DNA of 15,419 nucleotides from Caulobacteraceae bacterium (GCA_004144935.1 SDZP01000045.1:1-15419); one strand, 5' to 3'. Shown: positions 1 through 7,318, numbered from the stretch's first letter. Made by a program: numbers and translations. The notes: generated by a model from the sequence alone, not told the origin.

Positions 1-1331
1 TCCTGGATCAGGTCCAGGAACTGCAGGCCGCGGTTGGTGTACTTCTTGGCGATGGAGATCACGAGGCGCAGGTTGGCCTCGACCATTTCCTTCTTGGCCT
101 GGCGGGCCTCGCGCTCGCCCTTCTGCACGGTCTGGACGATGCGGCGGTAGTCGTCGATCGGCACGCCGGTTTCGGTGGCCAGCGCCGCCACTTCCTGGCG
201 GATGTCGCCGACGCTGTTGACGTCGTTCTCGACGAACTTGGTCCAGCGCACGCCCAGCTGCTTGACCGTCTCCTGCCACTTCGGATTCAGCTCCTGGCCG
301 AAGTAGGCTTTCAGGAACTCGCCGCGGCTGATGCCGTAGCTGTCGGCCAGGCGCAGCAGGCGGCCTTCCAGGGCCATCAGGCGCTTGTTGATCGCATAGA
401 GCTGCTCGACCAGCGCCTCGATGCGGTTGTTGTTCAGCTTCAGGGTCTTCAGCTTGCCGACGATGGCGCTGGAGGCTTCCAGGTAGGCCTTGCGGTCGGC
501 TTCGGTGAGGTCCTCGCCGCGCAGGCGACGCTCGACCAGCTTTTCCTGCAGCGGGCGGAAGCCCTCGAACTCGGATGCGATGCCGTCCAGCGTCTCCATG
601 ACGCTTTCCCGCAGTTCGCCTTCCATGGCGCTGACGGTCGGACCGGCGCCGTCATCAAAGTCGTCGTCGTCCTCTTCGCCTTCTGGCTTCTCTTCGCCTT
701 CGGCCTTCTCCTCGGGCTCGGCGGCCTCGCCGTCTTCCGACGGGACGATCGGCGGGGCGGCCGGGAACATGACGCCGTAGGTGCCCTCGAGGTCGATGAC
801 CTCGCGCAGCAGGATACGGCCGGAGCCCAGCTCCTCGCGCCAGACCATGATGGCCTCGAAGGTCAGGGCGCTTTCGCAAAGGCCGCGGATCATGGCGTCG
901 CGGCCGGCCTCGATGCGCTTGGCGATGGCGATCTCGCCCTCGCGGCTGAGCAGCTCGACGCTGCCCATTTCGCGCAGGTACATGCGCACCGGGTCATCGG
1001 TACGGTCGTAGGCGGCCTTGGTCTCGGCCTCGGTGGTGATGGAGGTCTCTTCGCGGTTGGCCACCGCGCCGCCTTCGCCTTCACCGGCGTCTTCTTCCGC
1101 CTCGACGACGTTGACGCCCATTTCCGACAGCATGGCCAGGGTGTCTTCGATGGCGTCTGGGCTGACTTCCTCCGAAGGCAGCACCTTGTTCAGCTCGTCC
1201 ATCGTGACGTAGCCGCGGGCCTTGGCCTGCTTGATGAACTTCTTGACGCCGGCATCGGTCAGGTCGAGCAGCGGGCCGTCAGCGGTGGGGGCTTCGGCGG
1301 GTTCCGGCGGCTCGGCGGTGGTGTTGCTCAT
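1..1331 (-). CDS. rpoD: RNA polymerase primary sigma factor RpoD (sigma-70), 3' end outside window
   Basis: This is the housekeeping sigma factor, which directs core RNA polymerase to vegetative promoters. The reading frame starts at ATG 1331-1329 behind a GGAGA Shine-Dalgarno and stays open to the window edge, giving 443 codons. An N-terminal region 1.1-like segment lies around residues 20-75 (LTDAGVKKFIKQAKARGY). Region 1.2 lies at about 108-143 (DPVRMYLREMGSVELLSREGE). A long non-conserved region follows, with a very acidic stretch at about 199-227 that includes EEDDDDFDD. Region 2.1/2.2 begins at about 409 (KKEMVEANLRLVISIAKKY, then GLQFLDLIQ at the edge). Regions 2.3 to 4 are beyond the window. 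The identity is secure. dnaG is not the adjacent upstream gene here; the next gene upstream is a cell-wall peptidase on the same strand, 452 bp away. Confidence 0.97.
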   Translation of the reverse strand, partial: MSNTTAEPPEPAEAPTADGPLLDLTDAGVKKFIKQAKARGYVTMDELNKVLPSEEVSPDAIEDTLAMLSEMGVNVVEAEEDAGEGEGGAVANREETSITTEAETKAAYDRTDDPVRMYLREMGSVELLSREGEIAIAKRIEAGRDAMIRGLCESALTFEAIMVWREELGSGRILLREVIDLEGTYGVMFPAAPPIVPSEDGEAAEPEEKAEGEEKPEGEEDDDDFDDGAGPTVSAMEGELRESVMETLDGIASEFEGFRPLQEKLVERRLRGEDLTEADRKAYLEASSAIVGKLKTLKLNNNRIEALVEQLYAINKRLMALEGRLLRLADSYGISRGEFLKAYFGQELNPKWQETVKQLGVRWTKFVENDVNSVGDIRQEVAALATETGVPIDDYRRIVQTVQKGEREARQAKKEMVEANLRLVISIAKKYTNRGLQFLDLIQ

Positions 1332-1434
1332 CAATTGTCTCCGATAGCGTCGCAGGACCCGGGGAGTGGGCCGCGCCGCTTAAAAATTTCCTGTACGTCG
1401 ATCTTTCAGGGTTCGACCGGGCCGAAAGGTTCCC

Positions 1435-1460
1435 GAAATCGCCGCACGAGGCCGTGTCAA
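1435..1460 (-). promoter_or_regulatory. Candidate rpoD promoter
   Basis: On the minus strand, TTGACAC (1460-1454) is followed after 11 nt by GCGATTTC (1442-1435). This fits the Caulobacter housekeeping pattern TTGACGS-N10-14-GCTANAWC, with 6 of 8 positions matching in the -10 element. The predicted RNA would start near 1428, giving a leader of roughly 95-100 nt before the rpoD ATG. It is a motif match only. I did not find a clear heat-shock sigma-32 promoter. Confidence 0.4.
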
Positions 1461-1750
1461 TACGTCGCAGGTTTTGCGCCAGGTCCGCCATGCGAAATAG
1501 CCCCGCGGGGAAGTCCCCCCTCGGAGTCGACGGCGTTCCGGGCGCCTGTGCAACGGCTTGTCAGCCGACTGTTTGGCGTTCCCAGGGACCTTTACGGGCG
1601 GCGACGGAAGACATCTTTTTTGAGCTGGGGGCGCGCGCTACGGCGGCCCGGTCGATGTCGGTCACAACCTGTGCAAATCCACAGACCGGCAAATGGCGGT
1701 CCCACCCCTGTGAGTCAAGGGGCGGATAACCCTGCAGGCAGATGAAATGT

Positions 1751-1768
1751 CAGGGCAATTTCGCCCTG
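1751..1768 (-). terminator. Hairpin downstream of the M23 peptidase gene, weak terminator candidate
   Basis: CAGGGC (1751-1756) and GCCCTG (1763-1768) form a perfect 6-bp stem with a 6-nt loop, starting 16 nt past the M23 stop codon. The sequence after it on the minus strand (ACATTTCATC) is only mildly T-rich, so intrinsic termination is uncertain. Confidence 0.35.
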
Positions 1769-1783
1769 CATCCACAGATTGCC

Positions 1784-3178
1784 CTAGTGCTGGCCGCGCG
1801 CGGCGCCCTGGGCCTTGCGCAGGCCGACCGAGCTGGCGTCGGTGAAGTCGGCCTGGGCCAGCTTCTTGGTGGATCCGGCGGTGTCGTGACCCTGGGCGGC
1901 CAGCAGGCCGTCGAGACGGGCCTTGGAGGCCTTGAAGCGGGCGACGTCGGCGCCGCTGAGGATCGAGCCGGTCGGCACCTTGGCCCCGATCGGATTGACC
2001 CGGCCGCCCTTGAAGAAGATTTCGTAATGCAGGTGCGGGCCGGTGGAGGCGCCGGTGGATCCGACGTAACCGATCACCTGGCCCTGGCTGACGTGCACGC
2101 CTGGACGGATGCCCTTGGCGTAGCGTGACATGTGGCCATAGCCGGTGGCGTAGCCGCCAGCATGCTTGATCTTCACCCAGTTGCCATAGCCGCCGTAGCG
2201 GCCGGCCATCTCGATGGTGCCGTCGCCGGCCGCCAGGATCGGGGTGCCGGTGCCGGCCCCGAAATCGATGCCCTGGTGCATGCGGCTGTAGCCGAGGATC
2301 GGGTGGCGGCGCATGCCGAAGGTGCTGGTGATGCGGGCGCCATCGACCGGCGTGCGCAGCAGGGCCGATTTGATGTTCTTGCCCAGGTCGTCGAAGAACT
2401 GGACCTTACCGTCGGTGCGGGTGAAGCCGTAGAACTTCATGCCCTTCACCTGGGCGTACTGCAGGTCGCCGGCCTCGATGGTGCGGCCGCTGTCGGTGAC
2501 CTTGCGGTCGAACACCAGGCAGAACTCGTCGCCTTCCTTGATGTCGCGGCTGAAGTCGATCTTGTGGCTGAACAGTTTGGCGGCCTGGCTGACGATGGCC
2601 GAGTTGGCCCCGACGACGCTCGCGCTCTCATGGAAGCTGCCGTGCATCTCGCCGCAGGCGACGGTGGTCTCGTCACGGACCTCTTCGGCCATTTCCCGCA
2701 GGCGCAGGGCGCCGTCGAAGGTGCGCGAGACGGTGATGGTCTTGGCCTGGCCGGTCCGCATGGACAGGCCGATCAGCCGGGCCGGGCCGCGCTTGTTCTC
2801 GGGGCGGGCGACGGAGGCGATGAAGTCCATGCCGGCGCGGATGTTGACGGTGTCAACGACGCCCGAGAGCGTCTTGATCACGGCGCGGGCCTCGCCCTCG
2901 CCGACGCCGGTGCGCTGGACGGCGTCTTCCAGGGTCTCGCCGGGGCGGACCTCGACGGCGATGCTTTCACCGCGATTGAAGCCGGGCAGGGCCTCGGCCT
3001 GGGCGAAGGCCATGTGTTGCAGGGCGGCGAAGGCGGCGGGGTCCATCGGCGGAGTGATGGAGGTCTGGGCGGGCTCGCCCATTCGCCAAGCCAGGGCCAG
3101 GACCGCGAAACCGGCGACGCCGACAAACAGTTTTGGCGCGATGCGGGTGGTCGGGCGTCGCGGATCAAATTCTTGCAT
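1784..3178 (-). CDS. M23/LytM-family peptidoglycan endopeptidase, membrane-anchored
   Basis: This 464-residue predicted zinc endopeptidase would cut peptide cross-links in the periplasmic cell wall. A short cytoplasmic N-terminus is followed by one hydrophobic anchor (about 15-31). A region resembling the OapA/Csd3-type N-terminal domains covers about 75-270. The M23 domain (about 280-395) keeps the metal and catalytic residues: H301 and D305 in HQGIDFG, H349 in GYGHMS, and H382/H384 in PHLHYE. A loose Lys/Ala-rich tail follows 400. The ATG at 3178 is preceded by a GGGGGA Shine-Dalgarno. LytM proteins in Caulobacter act in division and elongation, but which subtype this is cannot be told; LysM repeats like those of DipM are not seen. 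It has its own promoter-like sequence and a structured leader. Confidence 0.93.
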   Translation of the reverse strand: MQEFDPRRPTTRIAPKLFVGVAGFAVLALAWRMGEPAQTSITPPMDPAAFAALQHMAFAQAEALPGFNRGESIAVEVRPGETLEDAVQRTGVGEGEARAVIKTLSGVVDTVNIRAGMDFIASVARPENKRGPARLIGLSMRTGQAKTITVSRTFDGALRLREMAEEVRDETTVACGEMHGSFHESASVVGANSAIVSQAAKLFSHKIDFSRDIKEGDEFCLVFDRKVTDSGRTIEAGDLQYAQVKGMKFYGFTRTDGKVQFFDDLGKNIKSALLRTPVDGARITSTFGMRRHPILGYSRMHQGIDFGAGTGTPILAAGDGTIEMAGRYGGYGNWVKIKHAGGYATGYGHMSRYAKGIRPGVHVSQGQVIGYVGSTGASTGPHLHYEIFFKGGRVNPIGAKVPTGSILSGADVARFKASKARLDGLLAAQGHDTAGSTKKLAQADFTDASSVGLRKAQGAARGQH

Positions 3179-3206
3179 GCATTCCCCCGTCGCGGAGCGG
3201 CCTCAT

Positions 3207-3290
3207 GGGTGAGACCGGCCAGTCGCTTCAGAATGGTACGGCTGGGACGCCCCCCAGCAATTCACGGGCCGGTTCTTGCCCGGCTCACCC
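3207..3290 (-). promoter_or_regulatory. Candidate structured 5' leader of the M23 peptidase gene
   Basis: A long-range stem pairs 3207-3213 (GGGTGAG) with 3284-3290 (CTCACCC) and, past one bulged base at 3214, pairs 3215-3218 with 3280-3283: 11 bp in all. Inside it sits a perfect 6-bp hairpin, 3241-3246 with 3253-3258. A second hairpin, 3268-3272 with 3280-3284, uses the same bases as the long stem, so the two folds exclude each other. The element begins about 8 nt after the predicted RNA start and ends 28 nt before the ATG. I could not match it to a riboswitch class I know. Confidence 0.4.
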
Positions 3291-3304
3291 CTTGAAAGGC
3301 AAGC

Positions 3305-3345
3305 AATATTCAGTGCTTCGGTCGTTTTGTCACGCCAATGGTTAA
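3305..3345 (-). promoter_or_regulatory. Candidate promoter of the M23 gene with a CtrA-type half site
   Basis: On the minus strand, GTGACA (3333-3328) is separated by exactly 17 nt from AATATT (3310-3305), a fair sigma-70-like pair. Just upstream is TTAACCAT (3345-3338), which resembles a CtrA half-site (TTAAC) at the position where activators usually sit, near -40. The predicted RNA start is near 3298. The evidence is motif matching only. Confidence 0.35.
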
Positions 3346-3355
3346 CAAAGCGCCG

Positions 3356-3371
3356 AGGCCGGCCGGGGCCT
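3356..3371 (-). terminator. Weak terminator candidate after arsC
   Basis: AGGCC (3356-3360) and GGCCT (3367-3371) can pair around a GC-rich loop that overlaps the arsC stop codon. On the minus strand it is followed by CGGCGCTTTGTT, which has only a short T-rich run. Confidence 0.25.
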
Positions 3372-3717
3372 ACAGCAGGTCCAGCACCCGCTCCTGCGGC
3401 CGGCAAAGCGCCGCCCCCTTGGGCGTCGTCACGATCGGGCGCTCGACGAGGGCCGGTTCGGCGACCATGGCGTCGAGGATGGCCTCGTCGCTGACGCCTG
3501 GTGCGGTGAGGCCCAGTTCCGTCGCCCGGTCGCCCTTGGTGCGCAGGATGTCGGCCGGCCTGGCGTCCATGGCTTGCAGCAGATCCTTGAGCTGGGGCTT
3601 CGTCCAGCCGGTCTTCAGGTACTCGACCACGGTCGGTTCGAGGCCGCGCTCGCGCAGGATTTCCAGCGTCTTGCGCGACGTGCCGCAGGCGGGGTTGTGG
3701 AAGATGGTCACGGTCAT
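3370..3717 (-). CDS. arsC: ArsC-family arsenate reductase (glutaredoxin type)
   Basis: This small cytoplasmic thioredoxin-fold reductase has 115 residues. It carries the ArsC signature HNPACGTSRKTL with catalytic C11. Three arginines correspond to the substrate-binding arginines of the E. coli enzyme: R59 (DILRTK), R93 (ERPIV) and R106 (LCRPQE). The closing motif LCRPQERVLDLL is very close to that of the classical glutaredoxin-coupled ArsC. It is shorter than the 141-residue plasmid enzyme because the C-terminal extension is absent, as in many chromosomal copies. There is no arsR, arsB or acr3 nearby. It lies 30 bp after the M28 peptidase gene, so the two are probably cotranscribed. The start ATG at 3717 has only a weak GGAAA upstream. 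A Spx/YffB-like role is possible, but the intact arginine set favours arsenate reductase chemistry. Confidence 0.9.
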   Translation of the reverse strand: MTVTIFHNPACGTSRKTLEILRERGLEPTVVEYLKTGWTKPQLKDLLQAMDARPADILRTKGDRATELGLTAPGVSDEAILDAMVAEPALVERPIVTTPKGAALCRPQERVLDLL

Positions 3718-3747
3718 GCGGCGTTTCCTAGCAACCCGCTCCGACGA

Positions 3748-6174
3748 TCACCAGCGGACGATGGCCTTGCCGGTGACGCCGGTGGAGCCGCTGAGGTTCC
3801 AGGCCATCGAATGATCGGCCGATGGGCGCGGTCGCGCCGCCGCCGGGGGCCAGGCCTCGAGCACCGTGCCGAAGTCGACCTCTGCCTGGCCGGCGTCCGC
3901 CTTGACCGGCCGGAAGCTGATGGTCAGCGGCTGGCCGGAGCCGGCCCAGCGCAGCCGGTGGACCTCGCCGGGCTTGCCGAGCCAGGCCGTCCGCTGGCCC
4001 TGGACGACAACCTCGGCCACGGCCGCGCCCAGCCTGATGTTCAACCGGGCGAGACGGGCGCCGGGCGGCGGGGTCAGGACCATGGTCACGCGGCCATCCG
4101 GTTCGATGCGGCTTGCGAAGGTCGGCAGGGCGACTGGCGCGCCTGGAGTGGAGGTCAGAGAGACGGGCTGGTCGAACAGGGGCGGCAGGCTGGCCTTCAC
4201 GGCCGCCTTCGAATGCGGAGACGGCGCCGTCTGCTTGAGGATTGAGACGCCGGGTTCGCCGCCGTCCTGAATCACCATCCAGGCATGACCCGCGTGGCTG
4301 TCGGTCACATGCATGACGCTGTCGGCCTGAGGATAGCGCGGGGTCCAGGGGGCTACGGTGGCGGTGATGACGGCCAGGGCGGCCAGAACGACAGCGGCCC
4401 ACAGGCCGGCCAGGACGAGGCCGTCGGCTTTTGCGCGCTCCCCGTCCGGTTGCGCGAGCGGCCAGAGCACCATCAGGGCCAGCAGGGCGAAGAGGCCAAG
4501 CAGGGCCGGGAAATCCAGGCCCTGCGCGGTCAGGTGGACGTAGGCGCCGAGCCAGCCGCAGACGATGGCGGCGAGCGCGGCGAGCACGGCGGTGACGCGC
4601 GTGTCGGCTCCCCAACGGCTGACAGCGGCGCCGAGGGCGGCCAGGGTCAGCGGCCAGGCGACGAGGAAGGCGGTTTGGGCCGCGAACACTTGCAGGGCGG
4701 TGGCCAGCACCAGGCCCAGGCAGAGCACGCCCGCCCAGGCGGCGTTGCGGGGGAGGGCGGCGCGACGGGCCAGAAACAACAATCCGGCCACGACGCCGAG
4801 CCCCAGGCCGACCGGGTCGAAGCCGCCGGCCAGGCTGCTCAGCCCTCCGATCAGCACGCAGAGCAGCGGGGTCAGCCAGCGCCGCCGCACCGCCCTGCCG
4901 GCCAACTGGGCGCCGATCAGGGCGGTGGCCGTGCCGATGACGAAGATGGCCGTCTCCCATGCCGGCCAGGCAGCCAGCAGCGGGCGTTGCTCCAGGAAGC
5001 CGAACCCGACCCCCGTCCACCGGCGTGCGACATGCAGCAGGAGCGCCGCGAGGAGGGTGGTCGCCAGGGCGATGGCCGCGCCCCTCAGCCCGTCCTGCCA
5101 GCGCAGCCGCTCACCCGCCGCCCTGGCCCGTCGGCCGGCCAGAATGAGCAGGCCGCCGGCGAGGGCCAGCAACAGCCAGCCCACGATCGGCGGATAGGCC
5201 AGGATATGGTCGCCGAACGTCTGGCTGTAGACGGCGCTGGGCGCCTTGCCGGGCAGGGGCTGGGCGGAGGCGAACTCGGCGGTCGCGGCAAGAACCTGCT
5301 CGCCCATCGACTGCACCGAGCCGGGGTCGAGGTTTGCGATAGTGGAGGTCGGGGAATGGTAATCGAACTGGCGGCCGATGAAGGCGAAGTTCAGGCCGGT
5401 CATGCCCATCCGCTTGGGCACAGAGAAATCGGTGTCGTTGGGCATCTTCTCATACAGGAAGACGGCCAGGGCGCTGCTGATCGGGCCCTTGGCAGAGGTG
5501 CGGTAGCGGGCGATCAGGTCGCCGTTGTCCCTGCCGGTCTCGAACATGTTGGCCCGGCCGCCGCCGCCGCGCGCCTCCATGTTGATGATCAGGCCTGTCC
5601 TTTTGGCCAGGGGATGCTGGCCGAAGTAGGGCTCGGCGCCGCTGAGACCCCATTCCTCGCCATCGGTGATCAGGACGATGACGTCGCGGGCCGGCGCCCC
5701 CTTGGCCCCGAGGGCACGAATGACCTCCAGGCTGGCGGCGACGCCGGTGGCGTCGTCGGCCGCGCCGGGCGAGCCGGGGGCGCTGTCGTAGTGGCTCATC
5801 AGCACGATGGCGGGCGCGGTCCGGTCCTTGCCGGGCAGGATGCCGATCAGGTTCTGGACATGAGCCCCGGCCAGCCATTGCGGATAGTCCGGCGAGAAGC
5901 TCAGGGCGTCGGTCTCCTGGACCGTGGGCGACAGCCCCAACTGCGTCATCCGTCCCAGCAGGTAGTCGCGGACCTTTGCGTTGGCGGGCGAGGCGACGGG
6001 GTGCGGTTCGCGGGCGATGACGGCGATGTCGCGCAGCGCCCGCTCGGCCGAGAAGGCGTCGGCGGGGGAGGTCGCGGGCGCGGGCTTCGGAGTGATCGTC
6101 CCCTGCCAGGCCAGCAGGACGGCCCCCAGCAAGGCCAAGGCCAGCCAGCCGTATCGCATCCAGTCCTTGCTCAT
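3748..6174 (-). CDS. M28-family zinc metallopeptidase with polytopic membrane C-terminal half
   Basis: This 808-residue predicted aminopeptidase of the M28 family is close in layout to eukaryotic Fxna/ER-metallopeptidase-1-like proteins. I chose ATG 6174 because GGGAGGG lies 6 nt upstream; an ATG 33 nt earlier lacks this. A signal anchor occupies about 8-24. The peptidase domain (about 40-310) keeps its metal and catalytic residues: H128 (SHYDS), D140/D141 (AADDATG), E173/E174 (TDGEEWGLSGA), E200 (NMEARG) and H273 (DYHSPTS). After it come about eight or nine hydrophobic segments (about 327-620) and a C-terminal, probably periplasmic, beta-rich domain of about 190 residues. The active site should face the periplasm. 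The substrate is unknown. It sits between the ctrA terminator and arsC. Confidence 0.9.
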   Translation of the reverse strand: MSKDWMRYGWLALALLGAVLLAWQGTITPKPAPATSPADAFSAERALRDIAVIAREPHPVASPANAKVRDYLLGRMTQLGLSPTVQETDALSFSPDYPQWLAGAHVQNLIGILPGKDRTAPAIVLMSHYDSAPGSPGAADDATGVAASLEVIRALGAKGAPARDVIVLITDGEEWGLSGAEPYFGQHPLAKRTGLIINMEARGGGGRANMFETGRDNGDLIARYRTSAKGPISSALAVFLYEKMPNDTDFSVPKRMGMTGLNFAFIGRQFDYHSPTSTIANLDPGSVQSMGEQVLAATAEFASAQPLPGKAPSAVYSQTFGDHILAYPPIVGWLLLALAGGLLILAGRRARAAGERLRWQDGLRGAAIALATTLLAALLLHVARRWTGVGFGFLEQRPLLAAWPAWETAIFVIGTATALIGAQLAGRAVRRRWLTPLLCVLIGGLSSLAGGFDPVGLGLGVVAGLLFLARRAALPRNAAWAGVLCLGLVLATALQVFAAQTAFLVAWPLTLAALGAAVSRWGADTRVTAVLAALAAIVCGWLGAYVHLTAQGLDFPALLGLFALLALMVLWPLAQPDGERAKADGLVLAGLWAAVVLAALAVITATVAPWTPRYPQADSVMHVTDSHAGHAWMVIQDGGEPGVSILKQTAPSPHSKAAVKASLPPLFDQPVSLTSTPGAPVALPTFASRIEPDGRVTMVLTPPPGARLARLNIRLGAAVAEVVVQGQRTAWLGKPGEVHRLRWAGSGQPLTISFRPVKADAGQAEVDFGTVLEAWPPAAARPRPSADHSMAWNLSGSTGVTGKAIVRW

Positions 6175-6224
6175 GACGCCCTCCCCAGGAGCGGGGCAGG
6201 GGGCCATGCACTGCCGGGGTTGGC

Positions 6225-6256
6225 AAACGAAAACGCCCGCCGGTGAGGGCGGGCGT
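6225..6256 (-). terminator. Intrinsic terminator of ctrA
   Basis: A perfect 9-bp stem joins 6233-6241 (ACGCCCGCC) and 6248-6256 (GGCGGGCGT) around a 6-nt loop. On the minus strand it is followed by TTTTCGTTTG. It begins 26 nt past the ctrA stop and is the clearest rho-independent terminator in the window. It isolates ctrA from the M28 gene. Confidence 0.85.
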
Positions 6257-6282
6257 CTCCGTACTCGAAATTCAAAAACCGA

Positions 6283-6978
<696 letters not shown>

Positions 6979-7021
6979 CAAAATCCTCCCCGCGCCCAGC
7001 GGCCGTAAAAATCTTGCACCG

Positions 7022-7034
7022 GGCGGAATCCGCC
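7022..7034. repeat. 13-bp perfect palindrome centred on a GANTC site
   Basis: GGCGGAATCCGCC is symmetrical around A7028 and contains GAATC (7026-7030). It lies 44 bp upstream of the ctrA start codon, between the TTAA motifs and the ribosome binding site. It could be a regulator site or, in RNA, a short hairpin. Confidence 0.6.
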
Positions 7035-7041
7035 GTCGTTG

Positions 7042-7063
7042 CCCGCCGTTAACTTCCGGCGGG
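7042..7063. repeat. 7-bp inverted repeat with TTAAC in its loop, ctrA leader or promoter
   Basis: CCCGCCG (7042-7048) and CGGCGGG (7057-7063) are perfect arms around an 8-nt loop that contains TTAAC. It may be an RNA hairpin in the ctrA leader, a protein site, or both. Confidence 0.55.
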
Positions 7064-7068
7064 TCCGG

Positions 7069-7083
7069 TTTAAGACTGGTTAA
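7069..7083. promoter_or_regulatory. CtrA-box-like site upstream of ctrA
   Basis: TTTA-N7-TTAA (7069-7072, 7080-7083) differs by one base from the CtrA consensus TTAA-N7-TTAA. On the minus strand it reads TTAA-N7-TAAA. This is consistent with autoregulation of ctrA but rests only on the motif. Confidence 0.5.
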
Positions 7084-7228
7084 TGGTGAACGGCCTGTTG
7101 GAAAGAATCGTTAAGCCGATTTGCGAATCGGGGGCAAGCGGGTGATTCCGCAACATGAGTCAGGGCTGGGATGACTCTTTCGTGATCGGCCGTCCGGGCG
7201 TCTCGAAAGCCTTGTGGCATTGGGGTTG

Positions 7229-7303
7229 GGCGCTGTTGTGGCGCCGATGACTCACCTCGTGGGCGCGTCGCTTTGACTCATCGGGCCGGCGACGGCGTGT
7301 CGC
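7229..7303 (-). terminator. Two small hairpins downstream of the HMG-CoA lyase gene
   Basis: GCGAC (7289-7293) pairs with GTCGC (7299-7303) around a 5-nt loop, starting 16 nt after the lyase stop. Further on, GGCGC (7229-7233) pairs with GCGCC (7241-7245) around a 7-nt loop. Neither is followed by a T-run, so they are weak terminator candidates. Confidence 0.25.
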
Positions 7304-7318
7304 GGCAGGATTAAGGGG

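Larger units (their letters stand above)
1332..1783. other. 452-bp intergenic region between rpoD and the M23 peptidase
   Basis: I see no convincing gene here; the short open frames have no recognisable protein features. Visible elements are the candidate rpoD promoter, a perfect 10-bp palindrome CCCCGCGGGG (1501-1510), two GANTC sites (1524-1528 and 1712-1716) and a small dyad CTGTG-N6-CACAG (1669-1684). There are also three weak DnaA-box-like 9-mers, each with two mismatches to TTATCCACA (1675-1683, 1721-1729, 1768-1776), and a hairpin just below the M23 stop codon. Confidence 0.6.
6979..7318 (-). promoter_or_regulatory. ctrA upstream regulatory region with eight GANTC sites
   Basis: No gene is visible in these 340 bp. 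Eight GANTC motifs (CcrM methylation sites) lie at 7026, 7105, 7125, 7144, 7157, 7173, 7249 and 7275. TTAA motifs occur at 7049, 7070, 7080 and 7111. In Caulobacter, ctrA transcription from P1 depends on GcrA and the methylation state of GANTC, and P2 is activated by CtrA. The layout here fits that scheme but with far more GANTC sites than one promoter needs. I could not place the exact -35/-10 pairs. Confidence 0.75.

Noticed and set aside
1335..1745. 136-codon plus-strand open frame in the rpoD upstream gap
   Set aside because: There is no domain or usable ribosome site, and its composition is irregular. The gap is better explained as regulatory DNA.
1675..1776. Chromosomal replication origin
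   Set aside because: The DnaA-like boxes are weak (two mismatches each). There is no AT-rich unwinding region and no origin-linked gene such as hemE, dnaA or parA nearby.
3207..3290. A known riboswitch such as c-di-AMP (ydaO) or cobalamin class
   Set aside because: The opening GGGGUGAG recalls some riboswitch stems, but the conserved internal sequences of those classes are missing.
2132..3295. 387-codon plus-strand open frame opposite the M23 gene
   Set aside because: It is Ala/Gly/Asp-rich and has no motif; the M23 catalytic residues on the other strand are intact.
3370..3717. An arsenic resistance operon
   Set aside because: Only arsC is present. No arsR, arsB, acr3 or arsH frame occurs on either side.
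4285..6246. 653-codon open frame on the plus strand opposite the M28 gene
   Set aside because: It is Gly/Gln/Ala-rich with no recognisable domain. It is a high-GC shadow of the M28 frame, which keeps all its metal ligands.
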